Assembly (NCBI RefSeq): GCF_001904655.1
Contig: NZ_MRCC01000001.1
Coordinates: forward strand, 1 to 64,000
From: Chroogloeocystis siderophila 5.2 s.c.1
GTDB taxonomy: Bacteria; Cyanobacteriota; Cyanobacteriia; Cyanobacteriales; Chroococcidiopsidaceae
DNA: 64,000 nucleotides
Direction: 5' to 3'
The notes beneath the pieces were generated by a model. It saw nothing but the letters and a program-made list of their open reading frames with translations, did not search any database and was not told where the DNA came from. Positions 1-9,252 of this stretch are shown here, in pieces. Both the position numbers and the translations under genes were made by a program. How positions within the stretch are numbered: position 1 is the stretch's first letter; every line of letters begins with the position of its first letter.

Positions 1-53
1 TGGACATTTCATTCTTTCATTTTACAACATTCTTCATTAAACTTTCAGCAACG
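1..53 (-). mobile_element. Left end of a second IS1-type element, running off the window
   Basis: Read on the minus strand this segment matches the left end of the element at 62-660: the same GTTGCTGAA terminal repeat, the same TGTTGTAAAATG stretch, then an ATG at 12-10 followed by codons for M-K-C-P. That is the zinc-finger start expected for an IS1-type InsA-like transposase (the neighbour reads M-N-C-P). Only four codons lie in the window, so the state of this copy is unknown. Confidence 0.6.
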
Positions 54-61
54 TCTATAGC

Positions 62-660
62 GGCGTTGCTGAATAGCGAATGATAAATGTTGTAAAATGG
101 AACTATGAATTGTCCAAATTGCAACAGCACAACTGTGCAGAAAAACGGTCGTCGTTGAGGAGCACAGTGTTATCGAAGCGAGACCTGTGGTCGGTAGTTT
201 TTAGAATCTTACAAGGATTGAAAGTACCCAGATGCAGTGAAGCAACTGTGTCTGAAGATGTACTTGAACGGGATGCGGTTGAGAGCCATCGAACGGGTAA
301 CAGAAATTCACCATACTACCGTGATGCATTGGATTCGAGAAGTTGCTGCCAGCTTAGCTCAGGTGAGATATTGTGGCAGCAAGTTCAGAACTGGGCAAGT
401 TTCTGGTACGTCACTGACGGCTACAAGGTTTACCCGCGTTTCGTTGACCCTAGTAACCATCTGGTTAGTAAAACTTACATGACACGGGTTGAGAATGAGA
501 ATAGTCGGCTACGACATTACCTTGCACGTTTACCGCAAAACATTTTGTTACTCTAAGTCGGTTGAGATGCTTGAACTCTCAGTTCGTCTGCTACTACACT
601 ACTTGTTGAGATTCAAAACCATTCCTCTTCCCGCTTAAATCATTAAATTTCAGCAACTCC
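62..660 (+). mobile_element. Decayed IS1-family insertion sequence
   Basis: The element is bounded by imperfect inverted repeats, GGCGTTGCTGAA at 62-73 and TTCAGCAACTCC at 649-660. Between them is the wreck of an IS1-type transposase gene. At about 600 bp it is shorter than a usual IS1 (about 770 bp), in keeping with loss of the middle of the transposase. It abuts an inverted copy of its own left end (1-53). No target-site duplication can be defined, because the left flank is itself IS sequence. Confidence 0.7.
105..638 (+). pseudogene. IS1-type transposase, nonsense- and frameshift-broken
   Basis: Reading from the ATG at 105 gives MNCPNCNST, the Cys-rich start of cyanobacterial IS1 transposases. 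In-frame stops follow: TGA at codon 18 and later TAG and TGA. The same frame then continues into a helix-turn-helix-like stretch (RLRAIERVTEIHHTTV) near 255-350. The C-terminal DDE part reappears in other frames: WYVTDGYKVYPRF near 405-445, then CYSKSVEMLELSV near 545-590, ending at the TAA at 636-638. Much of the catalytic core between these blocks is missing. The gene cannot give an active transposase. Confidence 0.8.
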
Positions 661-837
661 TAAATGCTGGTGGTGGCAGGTCTTTTATCTGTTCGTAGCT
701 TTTTGACCTGTATTTTTTCATGCTTACATTAATTCGTGCAAGAGGTCTATTGATGAGTGATAAGCCTGGCGAATGAATTCGCGGCTAGATGAACAAATTC
801 CCCTGTACAAGAAACTGTCTATCGAAAGGCTGACAAT

Positions 838-1464
838 CTACGAGCTTAAATGCGCGATCGCCTGACGAATCCACTCTTCCGCATTGGCGTTTTGCTGCAA
901 AATCGCACTTTCACTAACCGTAGTAATTGCTTGCGACACTTCACTTGCCGTGTATCCTAGTGCGAGTAGCGTCATTTGCACGTCTTCGAGAATTGCTGGT
1001 GGTGGACCACCCGATATGACAGCAACAATTCCAGCAGTTGTGCGCCAATCAGCAAGTTTCTTTTTCAACTCTAAGGAGATGCGTTCTGCTGTTCTCCCAC
1101 CAACGCCTGGGGCTTGAATCAGTAACTGTGTGTTTCCACTAACAATTGCTTGCACTAAGTCGGGTAAATCTAGCGTATCTAATAACGCGATCGCTAGTTG
1201 AGCGCCAATTCCACTCACACTCATCAACTGGCGAAATAAGTCACGCTGCGCGGCTGAACTAAAACCATAAAGCAACGGCTGTTCTTCGCGTATTTGCAGA
1301 TGCGTAAAAACTTGTACTGTTTCCCCAATTGCGGGTAATTCTTGCGCAAAGCGCGCCGGAATTTGTAAATCGTAGCCTACTTGATTGACATCCAAAGTCA
1401 GAATGACACGATTGCTATTACTTTTATCGACACTGGCAACGATACCTTTGAGATAACTAATCAT
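838..1464 (-). CDS. ruvA: Holliday junction branch migration protein RuvA
   Basis: RuvA binds four-way DNA junctions and loads the RuvB motor for branch migration during recombinational repair. The 208-residue product has the family's usual length. It starts [10 protein letters not shown] with the N-terminal OB fold, carries two helix-hairpin-helix motifs ([14 protein letters not shown] and [12 protein letters not shown]), and ends in the C-terminal RuvB-contacting domain ([17 protein letters not shown]). A longer frame reaches 1512, but the extra 16 residues are not RuvA-like. The ATG at 1464 overlaps the stop of the upstream phosphatase gene as ATGA, so the two are probably translationally coupled. 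Confidence 0.95.
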   Translation of the reverse strand: MISYLKGIVASVDKSNSNRVILTLDVNQVGYDLQIPARFAQELPAIGETVQVFTHLQIREEQPLLYGFSSAAQRDLFRQLMSVSGIGAQLAIALLDTLDLPDLVQAIVSGNTQLLIQAPGVGGRTAERISLELKKKLADWRTTAGIVAVISGGPPPAILEDVQMTLLALGYTASEVSQAITTVSESAILQQNANAEEWIRQAIAHLSS

Positions 1465-2210
1465 CCCAAAAACCCAAAATAATGTAAGCCTTCTAAGATA
1501 CCACCTGCACACGCAGCTTGCGCGAGATAAAGGCGATCGCTAGGGTTAGCAGAATGCCATTCTAAAAGTTCTGTACTCGCATTTCCCACAACTACTCCGC
1601 GTTCTTGTCCGCTGGAAAACAAAGCAATATCATTGCCAGAGTCGCCACATACAACAGTTTGTTCTGGTGCGATTTCCCATTGTTGACGCAGAAATTGCAC
1701 AGCGAGTCCTTTATCACTATTGCGCGGCAAAATATCTAAATCTTGACCAGTGCTGTAGATGAGCTTGACATCTAACCCTTGGTGTTGCAACAACAACTCT
1801 AACTGCGGAATAACCTCACCCGCAGCTTTCTTTGTTAAGAAAAAACTCACTTTAAACGGACGCTGTTCCGAATCAGGTTGCGCAACCAAGTCGGCAAAAT
1901 GCGCGCTTGTCGCCACAATTAAATCGCGATTCCAACCTTGCGCAATTTTTGCACTCCATCCAGAATCAGCAGTGTCACTACCGTCAAGATAGATTTCGGT
2001 TCCCACCGAACAAATCAACGCATCAGGTTTGAGCAGGGATTTTTCCGTTGCCAATAGGCGATATAGTTCTGGCGATCGCCCTGTAGCATAGACAATTTTT
2101 GTGCCGTATTCCTGGCGGTGCTGACTCAGTTTATGATTAAGTGTTGCTAACGCTTGGTCATCGCCTACAAGCGTGTTATCTAAGTCGGTCACGAATAAAA
2201 ATGGTAACAC
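1461..2210 (-). CDS. spp: Sucrose-6-phosphate phosphatase
   Basis: A HAD-superfamily hydrolase of 249 residues. The first block [15 protein letters not shown] supplies the catalytic Asp pair. [14 protein letters not shown] and [12 protein letters not shown] are the later HAD blocks typical of plant/cyanobacterial sucrose-phosphate phosphatases, which dephosphorylate sucrose-6-phosphate in the last step of sucrose synthesis. No sucrose-phosphate synthase lies nearby. It overlaps ruvA by 4 nt and is first in that pair. A related HAD sugar phosphatase specificity cannot be wholly excluded, but length and motifs fit Spp well. Confidence 0.85.
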   Translation of the reverse strand: MLPFLFVTDLDNTLVGDDQALATLNHKLSQHRQEYGTKIVYATGRSPELYRLLATEKSLLKPDALICSVGTEIYLDGSDTADSGWSAKIAQGWNRDLIVATSAHFADLVAQPDSEQRPFKVSFFLTKKAAGEVIPQLELLLQHQGLDVKLIYSTGQDLDILPRNSDKGLAVQFLRQQWEIAPEQTVVCGDSGNDIALFSSGQERGVVVGNASTELLEWHSANPSDRLYLAQAACAGGILEGLHYFGFLG

Positions 2211-2336
2211 AGCTTCTACTTTTTTAAAAATAAAGGTACATCGCGATTAGCTTATGACAATATAGCAGGGCTGCTATAGATATCTTTACTTTTGGAGATG
2301 CTCCATAACTGTAAACGAAAGGAGAATTGCTATTGA

Positions 2337-3632
2337 TTGCTCCTTTTATTAATTGCAATGAAGTTTTTCCAGCGACAGTTATCCTCGTGGTTGCCACAAC
2401 TCAATCCACAAGTCTGGATTCTGGGTTTTGGTCGTTTTTTATCCGAAGTTGGTACAGGGTTTACACTATTCTACGCCCCGATTTTTTTTGTAAATCGGGT
2501 AGGCTTTTCGGCAACTGCGGTAGGTTTTGCCTTAGGTAGTGCTTCGATTTCAGGGATTTTTGGACGAATTTTAGGTGGATCGTTGTCTGATTCGCCAAAG
2601 TGGGGACGTCGCTATACTTTACTGCTTTCTGCAGCAGTTGCAGCGATCGCGTCTTTGGTCTTGGCAAGTACGGTCACTTTCCCAATTTTAATTCTTGGTA
2701 ACTTACTTTCGGGTCTTGGACAAGGATTGTATTGGCCTGCAACCGAAGCGGTTGTTGCTGATTTAACAACACCTGCAAATCGCCGCGAAGCTTATGCCTT
2801 AACGCGACTCGCAGACAATCTTGGATTAGGGACGGGAATTGTCTTTGGTGGTGCGCTAGTGAGTACAACTGGGGCATACCGCGCGCTATTTTTGATCGAT
2901 GCAACTTCGTTTATGGTGTTCTTTGTCGTCATTTACTTAGCTATCAAAGAAACTTACCAACCTCTAGCGAATGCATCTGATTTATCCGCAAAAAGTAATT
3001 GGGCTATTGCACTTAGTGATCGCCGTCTTTTGGTTTACGTTCTGGTAAATATTATTTTCACGACTTATACGTCGCAACTCCACAGCACGTTACCGCTGTA
3101 TTTACGAAATTTTGTATCTTCTAATTCTTTAACTCAAGGATTCACCGAATCAACCCTCAGTGCTTTATTCGCTTGGCACATGGCAGTTGCTATTTTGTTC
3201 CAATTACCCATCGCGCGTGTTTTAAAACGCTTTACCCATCCTCATGCGCTCATTGTTTCTGCTTTGATTTGGGCAGTGGCTTTTAGCTGTGTTTGGTTTA
3301 CTGGCATCACTCCTGTAAATCAACTCTTCTGGGCGATCGCTGCAATGGGTATCTTTGGTCTAGCGATCATTTCTTATACTCCCTCTGCCGCTGCTTTAGT
3401 GACAGAACTCGCGCCTGAATCTCAACGCGGAGTTTACTTTTCAATAAGTTCCCTCTGCTGGGCTGTTGGCTATTTCATCGGTCCCCCTTTGGGCGGCTGG
3501 GCTTTAGATCAATCGCGTGTTTTTGTCTACAGTTATTGGCTCGGTTTGGCTGCTAGTGTTTTCCTGACAATCGCAATTCTGCACTACCTCAACCAACTCG
3601 TATATAAAGGCTCTAAGAGAAAATTGTTTTAG
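2337..3632 (+). CDS. Major facilitator superfamily transporter
   Basis: About 430 residues with around 12 hydrophobic segments. The MFS motif A occurs between helices 2 and 3 (GRILGGSLSDSPKWGRR). This indicates a proton-coupled carrier of the inner membrane; the substrate cannot be read from sequence, and drug or sugar efflux is typical of such families. The start is uncertain: a GGAG box at 2321-2324 sits 12 nt before the TTG at 2337, while an in-frame ATG at 2358 gives MKFFQRQL with a poorly placed box. The gene is divergent from spp, with 126 bp between them. Confidence 0.85.
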   Translation: MLLLLIAMKFFQRQLSSWLPQLNPQVWILGFGRFLSEVGTGFTLFYAPIFFVNRVGFSATAVGFALGSASISGIFGRILGGSLSDSPKWGRRYTLLLSAAVAAIASLVLASTVTFPILILGNLLSGLGQGLYWPATEAVVADLTTPANRREAYALTRLADNLGLGTGIVFGGALVSTTGAYRALFLIDATSFMVFFVVIYLAIKETYQPLANASDLSAKSNWAIALSDRRLLVYVLVNIIFTTYTSQLHSTLPLYLRNFVSSNSLTQGFTESTLSALFAWHMAVAILFQLPIARVLKRFTHPHALIVSALIWAVAFSCVWFTGITPVNQLFWAIAAMGIFGLAIISYTPSAAALVTELAPESQRGVYFSISSLCWAVGYFIGPPLGGWALDQSRVFVYSYWLGLAASVFLTIAILHYLNQLVYKGSKRKLF

Positions 3633-3780
3633 CAGTCTATCTAGACAACAGTCAAAATTTCTGATATGATTTGCTTTATAATAAAAATCTATTTTAATTT
3701 TTTGAAAAAGCTTATATTTCCATCATGAGATAAACAAATTATATCACACAGTCAAGATAACTTACACCCCGACAATGAAA

Positions 3781-4428
3781 TTAACGACGGCGTTCTTGCA
3801 GTTTGCGATAAACGTCTTTGAGTTCAACTTTGTGATGTGCTAAGGCGACAAGCGTGTGATAAAGCAAGTCAGCGACTTCAGAAGCGATCGCGCTACTGTC
3901 ATCATCTTTACAAGCCATCACAACTTCAGCAGTTTCCTCACCTAGCTTTTTCAAGATTTTGTTATCTCCGCTATTCAAGAGCTTGCAAGTGTAAGAATCT
4001 TCTGTAGGATAATCGCGGCGATCGCAAATGACCGCAAAAAGCTGTGAGAGAGTGTCCGCGGGAGGAGGTACAACCTGCCCATCAACGCGGTGGAAACAAC
4101 TGCGTTCGCCGGTGTGACACGCCACATCACCGATTTGTTCAACACTAATGAGTAAGGCATCGCTATCACAGTCATAGCGTAGCGATCGCACTTTCTGAAT
4201 ATGTCCTGAAGTCGCGCCTTTGTGCCATAACTCGGCACGTGAACGACTCCAAAACCAGGTTTCTTTAGTTTCCAGCGTTTTTTGCAACGATTCGCGATTC
4301 ATCCAAGCCATCATCAAGATTGTGCCATCCAAATAATCTTGAACAATCGCGGGAACTAAACCTCGGTCATCGTAGCGAATTTTTTCAATAGGGATAGCTT
4401 GATTGATTATCTCTCGATCCACAGACAT
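3781..4428 (-). CDS. hisIE: Bifunctional phosphoribosyl-AMP cyclohydrolase / phosphoribosyl-ATP pyrophosphatase
   Basis: Catalyses steps 2 and 3 of histidine synthesis. The N-terminal HisI half has the metal-binding signatures [22 protein letters not shown] and [10 protein letters not shown]. The C-terminal HisE half (from about residue 115) has the MazG-like [14 protein letters not shown] and EVADLLYH motifs. The fusion is common in cyanobacteria and the length (215 aa) is normal. The frame could begin at 4452, but the ATG at 4428 (MSVDREI) is the more typical start. It stands alone; other his genes are not in the window. Confidence 0.93.
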   Translation of the reverse strand: MSVDREIINQAIPIEKIRYDDRGLVPAIVQDYLDGTILMMAWMNRESLQKTLETKETWFWSRSRAELWHKGATSGHIQKVRSLRYDCDSDALLISVEQIGDVACHTGERSCFHRVDGQVVPPPADTLSQLFAVICDRRDYPTEDSYTCKLLNSGDNKILKKLGEETAEVVMACKDDDSSAIASEVADLLYHTLVALAHHKVELKDVYRKLQERRR

Positions 4429-4557
4429 AAAAATTATTTTGCCAGGCAACACCTACCCGTTCAAGATATCATTTAATGTAGGGATCAGTTGGGTGATGAA
4501 GTGAGAAGGTGATTTGCGATCGCGTTAGCTAGAGTCAGTAGCATAGCTAACCCAAGA

Positions 4558-4839
4558 TTACACAAGTACACTCGTAGTTCTTGCCGAGTGCATTCTGACA
4601 GCACTTAATGCAACTTTATGTGCTTTAGCTGTATCGCCATACCAATGAATTGCACAATTGTAGGCAGCGCGGTACAAATCCTGGGTACTTTCAGAAAAAC
4701 TCGCACGGATTTCTAAAGGTAAATCTTGATTTGTTTTATATAACATAGTTTTATTTTCCGGAGTTCCGGACGGGAATACTTGATACGATAGGACTTTCAA
4801 ATAATACGTACCACCGTCCAAAGATAGACGTTTAGACAT
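4558..4839 (-). CDS. ChaB-domain protein
   Basis: A 93-residue protein. Its central part ([22 protein letters not shown], with Leu-Pro followed by amphipathic helices) matches the ChaB fold, first described next to the E. coli cation exchanger ChaA. In cyanobacteria such proteins are free-standing and of unknown role. The first 30 residues ([12 protein letters not shown]) are not part of the domain. Its start codon is only 18 bp from the hemL start on the other strand, so the two genes must share or embed their promoters. Confidence 0.75.
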   Translation of the reverse strand: MSKRLSLDGGTYYLKVLSYQVFPSGTPENKTMLYKTNQDLPLEIRASFSESTQDLYRAAYNCAIHWYGDTAKAHKVALSAVRMHSARTTSVLV

Positions 4840-4857
4840 CTCATTAAGGAGAGAATC

Positions 4858-6156
4858 TTGGTTAAGACCACGATTAAAACAACAAAATCAGAAGAAATTT
4901 TTGCAGCTGCACAAAATTTGATGCCTGGTGGTGTCAGTTCTCCAGTACGAGCCTTTAAATCCGTCGGAGGACAGCCAATTGTCTTTGACCACGTTAAAGG
5001 GGCTTATATTTGGGATGTTGATGGCAACCAATACATTGACTATGTAGGCACTTGGGGACCTGCGATTTGCGGTCATGCGCATCCAGAGGTGATCGCAGCG
5101 CTGCATGAAGCGTTGGAAAAAGGCACAAGTTTCGGCGCGCCCTGTGTACTAGAAAACGTCCTCGCCGAAATGGTGATTGATGCGGTTCCCAGCATTGAAA
5201 TGGTCAGATTTGTTAACTCAGGTACTGAAGCTTGTATGGCGGTACTGCGCTTAATGCGAGCTTTTACCGGACGCGACAAAGTGATTAAGTTTGAAGGCTG
5301 CTACCACGGTCATGCTGATATGTTTTTGGTCAAAGCTGGCTCTGGAGTTGCCACTTTAGGTTTACCCGATTCTCCAGGAGTTCCCAAGTCAACGACTAGC
5401 AATACTTTAACCGCACCTTACAATGACTTAGAAGCTGTTAAAGCCTTATTTGCGGAAACCCCTGACGAAATTGCTGGCGTTATTTTAGAGCCGGTTGTTG
5501 GTAATGCTGGTTTTATTACTCCAGATGCAGGGTTTCTTGAAGGTTTGCGCGAACTGACCCACGAGTATGGCGCATTACTCGTCTTTGATGAAGTGATGAC
5601 CGGATTTCGGATCGCCTACGGTGGCGCACAGGAAAGGTTTAATGTGACGCCTGATTTAACGACTCTGGGTAAAATTATCGGTGGTGGTTTACCTGTAGGA
5701 GCCTACGGCGGTCGCCAAGAGATTATGTCGATGATTGCACCAGATGGACCTGTCTATCAAGCTGGGACGTTATCGGGTAATCCTCTAGCAATGACTGCGG
5801 GAATCAAAACCCTCGAACTTTTGCAGAAACCTGGCACATATCAGTATTTGGACAAAATTACCAAAAAACTGAGCGATGGCTTATTAGAAATTGCTAAGAA
5901 AACAGGTCACGCAGCCTGTGGCGGTCAAATTAGCGGTATGTTCGGCTTATTCTTCACTGCTGGGCCAGTTCACAATTACGAAGATGCGAAACACTCGGAT
6001 TTAGACAAATTCAGCCGTTTCCACCGAGGAATGCTCGAACATGGAATTTACTTAGCACCATCTCAGTTTGAGGCAGGATTTACGTCTGTAGCGCATACCG
6101 AAGAAGATATTGACAGAACATTAGCAGCAGCTGAAGAAGTCATGTCGAGTCTCTAA
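4858..6156 (+). CDS. hemL: Glutamate-1-semialdehyde 2,1-aminomutase
   Basis: Converts glutamate-1-semialdehyde to 5-aminolevulinate, the tetrapyrrole precursor for chlorophyll, haem, bilins and B12. It is a 432-residue class-III PLP aminotransferase. The N-terminal [12 protein letters not shown], the loop [13 protein letters not shown] and the PLP-lysine block [15 protein letters not shown] are all present. The start is a TTG at 4858 preceded by AGGAGAG at 4847-4853; no in-frame ATG upstream of the first conserved residues exists. Its 5' end faces the ChaB gene across 18 bp. Confidence 0.96.
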   Translation: MVKTTIKTTKSEEIFAAAQNLMPGGVSSPVRAFKSVGGQPIVFDHVKGAYIWDVDGNQYIDYVGTWGPAICGHAHPEVIAALHEALEKGTSFGAPCVLENVLAEMVIDAVPSIEMVRFVNSGTEACMAVLRLMRAFTGRDKVIKFEGCYHGHADMFLVKAGSGVATLGLPDSPGVPKSTTSNTLTAPYNDLEAVKALFAETPDEIAGVILEPVVGNAGFITPDAGFLEGLRELTHEYGALLVFDEVMTGFRIAYGGAQERFNVTPDLTTLGKIIGGGLPVGAYGGRQEIMSMIAPDGPVYQAGTLSGNPLAMTAGIKTLELLQKPGTYQYLDKITKKLSDGLLEIAKKTGHAACGGQISGMFGLFFTAGPVHNYEDAKHSDLDKFSRFHRGMLEHGIYLAPSQFEAGFTSVAHTEEDIDRTLAAAEEVMSSL

Positions 6157-6184
6157 ATTGACTTCAGCGTGTCTAGGCTCCCTA

Positions 6185-6425
6185 AATCCACGCCACTTGC
6201 ACTCAATGAGGACACCTCCAAGGGCGCAGTGGCTCCCCACACGTGGGAGACTTCAACTTTGTTTCCCTCGGTTGAAGTAAATGGCGTTGAACTAGTGTGG
6301 GCTAAGGGGGCAAATCATACTCTATTCAGCAACTCAGCCACGCTTGACTTATCAGTCAGCTTACGCAGGCGGGCTTTGTTTATTGAGCGGCGAATTGATT
6401 TGCACTCGCATCTATGCCAGATGTC
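6185..6425 (+). ncRNA. Structured element resembling an IscB-associated omega (HEARO) RNA, no nuclease gene attached
   Basis: A relatively GC-rich stretch with a dense set of hairpins: GCCACT 6192-6197 with AGTGGC 6228-6233; CCCAC 6236-6240 with GTGGG 6243-6247; CTTCAAC 6251-6257 with GTTGAAG 6271-6277 (perfect 7 bp); GTGTGGGCT 6295-6303 with AGCCACGC 6336-6343. It ends just before an ATG at 6421 opening M-S-N-T, which resembles the usual start of cyanobacterial IscB proteins, but the frame stops after 22 codons with no RuvC or HNH sequence. An open frame runs through it, but its composition is not protein-like. The RNA identity is inference from fold and layout; no covariance search was possible. 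Confidence 0.4.
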
Positions 6426-6435
6426 TAATACAACT

Positions 6436-6458
6436 AAAAAAGGGACTCATAGAGTCCC
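6436..6458 (-). terminator. Rho-independent terminator of the DUF1517 gene
   Basis: On the minus strand GGGACTC, a 3-nt loop, then GAGTCCC (6458-6442) is followed by six T (6441-6436). It lies 35 nt after the stop of the DUF1517 gene. On the plus strand there is no T tract, so it does not serve hemL as an intrinsic terminator. Confidence 0.8.
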
Positions 6459-6492
6459 CAGTGTATTTAGTCAATCATTGTCGTAACAAAAT

Positions 6493-7461
6493 CTAGACCA
6501 TCTTCAGATCAGCATATTTTGCTAATAGGTCGTCAGAACTTAAGGTATCACCCGCTACTTGAGGAGTCCACAGCACTTCAATTGCCAGCAGGCGATCGCT
6601 AGGAATCGCACCAATGACGCGTAGTGCTTGACGTAGATCCTCTGCGCTGTTGATTTGTGGAATCTGGAAGTTTCCTAATGTTGCTGCTAACAGCGTTACA
6701 ACAATATATTCTCCAGGACCTTCGGTAATCAGACGAGTAGGATTATCAAGGTCTGAACCTGGTAGAACTCCTCTTGGGTTCGTACCTCTAAGTTGATTGT
6801 TAACGTTAGTCAGTGTTTCTTCAGAAAACTTACTGCGTTCAGCAAGCGATAAACGGTTGAATTCAGCTTCGGCTGCGTTTAAACGTGCTTGACCATTTTT
6901 GCTACCCGCATACGCCCAGTATTCTGGATGGCGTAGTAATGCCAAGCTTGCTTCTTGTAAAACTGCTGCCCGACCTTCGGGAGAATTTGTATCAGCAGTT
7001 TCTGCAATGCGGTTTAGGTCTTCTTGCAATCCGCGTGCTTGCGCTAGCAATCCGACTTGTAATTCGATAATCGAGACATTGGGATTGCTGCTATATCCAG
7101 TATCGTAGCCTGCTGAATCTCCGCTACCAACACGACGGAAAGATTGGAGAACGAAGTTTGCGATCGCAAAGAATATCAAAATAGAAAATAGACTACCAAA
7201 ACCGCCGATTCCAAAGAAGGGGAAGACAAAGGGGAAACCAAATCCACCACCAGGGTAAGGAGCATAGTATCCTCCGCCACCACCAGGAGGAGTATAAGGA
7301 CGGCTGGGCGCTGGTCGATTAAATGAACCGCCGCCGATGCGACCTCCACTACGCGCCGCCAAGGCTGCATCAGAGTGACCCAATGCTAAGGCTGCAACAA
7401 GCCCAAAGAGAAATAGGGGTTTCACGAGCGGTTTCATGGCTGAGAGCAGTTTCTTGAGCAT
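6493..7461 (-). CDS. DUF1517-family membrane protein
   Basis: 322 residues. An N-terminal signal or anchor (residues 12-35, LFLFGLVAALALGH, ending AALAARSGG) is followed by a Gly/Pro/Tyr-rich segment (about 38-75) and a second hydrophobic stretch (FPFFGIGGFGSLFSILIFFAI). The soluble C-terminal domain (from about 125) has the DUF1517 blocks VSIIELQVGLLAQAR and GEYIVVTLLAATLG. The family occurs in cyanobacteria and chloroplasts; its function is not established. A strong terminator follows. It is transcribed alone, convergent with hemL and the structured element. Confidence 0.85.
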   Translation of the reverse strand: MLKKLLSAMKPLVKPLFLFGLVAALALGHSDAALAARSGGRIGGGSFNRPAPSRPYTPPGGGGGYYAPYPGGGFGFPFVFPFFGIGGFGSLFSILIFFAIANFVLQSFRRVGSGDSAGYDTGYSSNPNVSIIELQVGLLAQARGLQEDLNRIAETADTNSPEGRAAVLQEASLALLRHPEYWAYAGSKNGQARLNAAEAEFNRLSLAERSKFSEETLTNVNNQLRGTNPRGVLPGSDLDNPTRLITEGPGEYIVVTLLAATLGNFQIPQINSAEDLRQALRVIGAIPSDRLLAIEVLWTPQVAGDTLSSDDLLAKYADLKMV

Positions 7462-7754
7462 AGTATGTGCCTAAAAGACAATATCGGCTTTGCTATATCC
7501 TATGAGGATATTTTATGTTTATTCAATAACACCCGCCGATAGCCTGAGACATCATCAGCAAAGTAGAACAGAGTGTTCTCTTTCGCGATATCTATCTATA
7601 CAAGCTACATCCTTAATTTATCGTTTCTGCTCTACCTATAGCAGTAACCTGAGGGTGGATTACCGGATATGAATACCGTACCTTTTGGAAGCAGGGGAAG
7701 AATAGTGTTTGAGATAACTCACCACTCATCACTAGCCACTCACTTCTCTATTGT

Positions 7755-7967
7755 CTACCCGCCACCAACAATTGTGACGACTTCTAGGCGATCGCCTTGT
7801 TTTACATAAGTTTCTGACCAATACTGACGGTGGAGGATTTCGCCGTTGTATTCGACTGCAACTAAACGCGGATTGTAGCCGAGTTGGTGTAGGACATCTG
7901 GAATTTGAGAAAGCGCTGCGCACTGACGCGTTTCGCCATTAACTTCCAGGGTGATTTGCTCGGACAT
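7755..7967 (-). CDS. thiS: Sulfur carrier protein ThiS
   Basis: A 70-residue ubiquitin-fold protein ending in the Gly-Gly tail (VTIVGGG). The C-terminus is adenylated and thiocarboxylated to donate sulfur for the thiazole of thiamin. The start MSEQITLEVNGE is conserved. The gene overlaps the end of thiE by 29 nt, so the two are co-transcribed with thiE first. Confidence 0.92.
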   Translation of the reverse strand: MSEQITLEVNGETRQCAALSQIPDVLHQLGYNPRLVAVEYNGEILHRQYWSETYVKQGDRLEVVTIVGGG

Positions 7968-9042
7968 AAGATTGAGACAATTCTGATTTGCTTTGGATGT
8001 GGACGCGAGTAAATTGCGATAAGAAATATTGCGTGACTAGGGTAGGTTGTTCCGCTTCCATCAGCGCCCGCACAACTGCGACGCGTTCCGCACCTGCCAA
8101 GATGACATCATTAATGTTATTCACGTCGATGCCACCGATCGCAAACCACGGAATCGGGCTATGTTGGGCGGCGTAGCGCACGTATTCTAATCCGGCGGCT
8201 GGCTTACCGACTTTAGTGGGTGTTTCATAAACTGGTCCCACACCGATATAATCAGCACCGCCTTGAATCGCGCGTTGCATTTCTTCTGGGTTTGTCGTTG
8301 AGCTACCAATGATTTTATGCGGTCCTAACAGCTGTCGTGCAGCGTTGATCGGCATATCTTGCTGTCCAAGATGCACGCCATCCGCGTCTACCGCTAACGC
8401 AATGTCTACGCGATCATTGACGAGAAATAATGCACCGTACTGGTGACAAAGCTGACACAATTGCTGAGCGTACGACAACCGTTCGCCATCGCTAGCATTT
8501 TTATCTCTGTATTGTACGAGAGTCAGTCCCCCCGCCAACGCCGCTTCTACCACCGACAACAAATCTTTTGTGGGAGAAGTTACAAGATATAACTGCGATC
8601 GCAACAATCGCTGTTGACGTTCGTAACCAAGTAAGCGACTTTCGAGCGTGTAAACGCGATATCGCATTTGCTTAAATACACTGCCCATCTGCGGGTGATA
8701 AAGTTTACCGTATTCTTCTAGAACGCGTAAAGCTTCTTCCACACGACAGAAATTTGCTTGGAGGAGTGATTTGAGGTCAGCACGTTGTTGTTCTTGTGGA
8801 TGTGTCAGTTGCGTACCAGGATCGCCAAGAGTATCTCGCGCTGCGCGTAATTCTGGGCTGTGCCAAGTTGCGAGTTCTTGCCGTAGTTGTTTGCATTCTC
8901 CGCTAAACTGGGCATTATTTAAACCAAAGCGACACCATTCTTCGATGATGCGCAGTCCTTCACGGGCGCGGTCTAGATTAGCGTCCAAGATGCGGCAAAC
9001 GGCTGGTTGTACTTGTCCTCTTTGGTTATGTGATTCGACCAT
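7939..9042 (-). CDS. thiE: Thiamine phosphate synthase with cyanobacterial N-terminal domain
   Basis: Joins HMP-pyrophosphate and thiazole phosphate into thiamin phosphate. The C-terminal half is the TIM-barrel ThiE (TLVQYRDKNASDGERL, NDRVDIALAVDADGVHLGQ, GVGPVYETPTK). The first 140 residues are the extra domain typical of cyanobacterial ThiE (ILDANLDRAREGLRIIEEW). I start at the ATG at 9042 (MVESHNQRG), which fits the family; an in-frame ATG at 9087 would add 15 residues. Neither has a strong ribosome site. The 3' end overlaps thiS. No TPP riboswitch is visible upstream. Confidence 0.92.
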   Translation of the reverse strand: MVESHNQRGQVQPAVCRILDANLDRAREGLRIIEEWCRFGLNNAQFSGECKQLRQELATWHSPELRAARDTLGDPGTQLTHPQEQQRADLKSLLQANFCRVEEALRVLEEYGKLYHPQMGSVFKQMRYRVYTLESRLLGYERQQRLLRSQLYLVTSPTKDLLSVVEAALAGGLTLVQYRDKNASDGERLSYAQQLCQLCHQYGALFLVNDRVDIALAVDADGVHLGQQDMPINAARQLLGPHKIIGSSTTNPEEMQRAIQGGADYIGVGPVYETPTKVGKPAAGLEYVRYAAQHSPIPWFAIGGIDVNNINDVILAGAERVAVVRALMEAEQPTLVTQYFLSQFTRVHIQSKSELSQSYVRANHPGS

Positions 9043-9252
9043 TGGAACAAACCCATTATTGTTTTCATCGTACCAGCCAGCATTCATATTTCAGCAACTT
9101 GAGTATGATTTAACTGATTTGCAAAAAAAAGTGTTTAATGCCATTGATTTTCTGCGACGGAGGCTGTATAAGAAGCAGCATAGATCAACGTCGAGATTGC
9201 CGTTGTCATCACCCTTGGCTTTGATGTTCCCAAAGTGATGCGGAGGAGTGCC

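Noticed and set aside
6169-6486. 105-codon plus-strand frame after hemL
   Set aside because: It starts at a non-ATG codon without a ribosome site and runs through hairpins and a terminator; the sequence is better explained as structured RNA.
8771-9238. 155-codon plus-strand frame opposite thiE
   Set aside because: Antisense to conserved ThiE sequence, rich in Ser, Cys and Arg, with no family resemblance.
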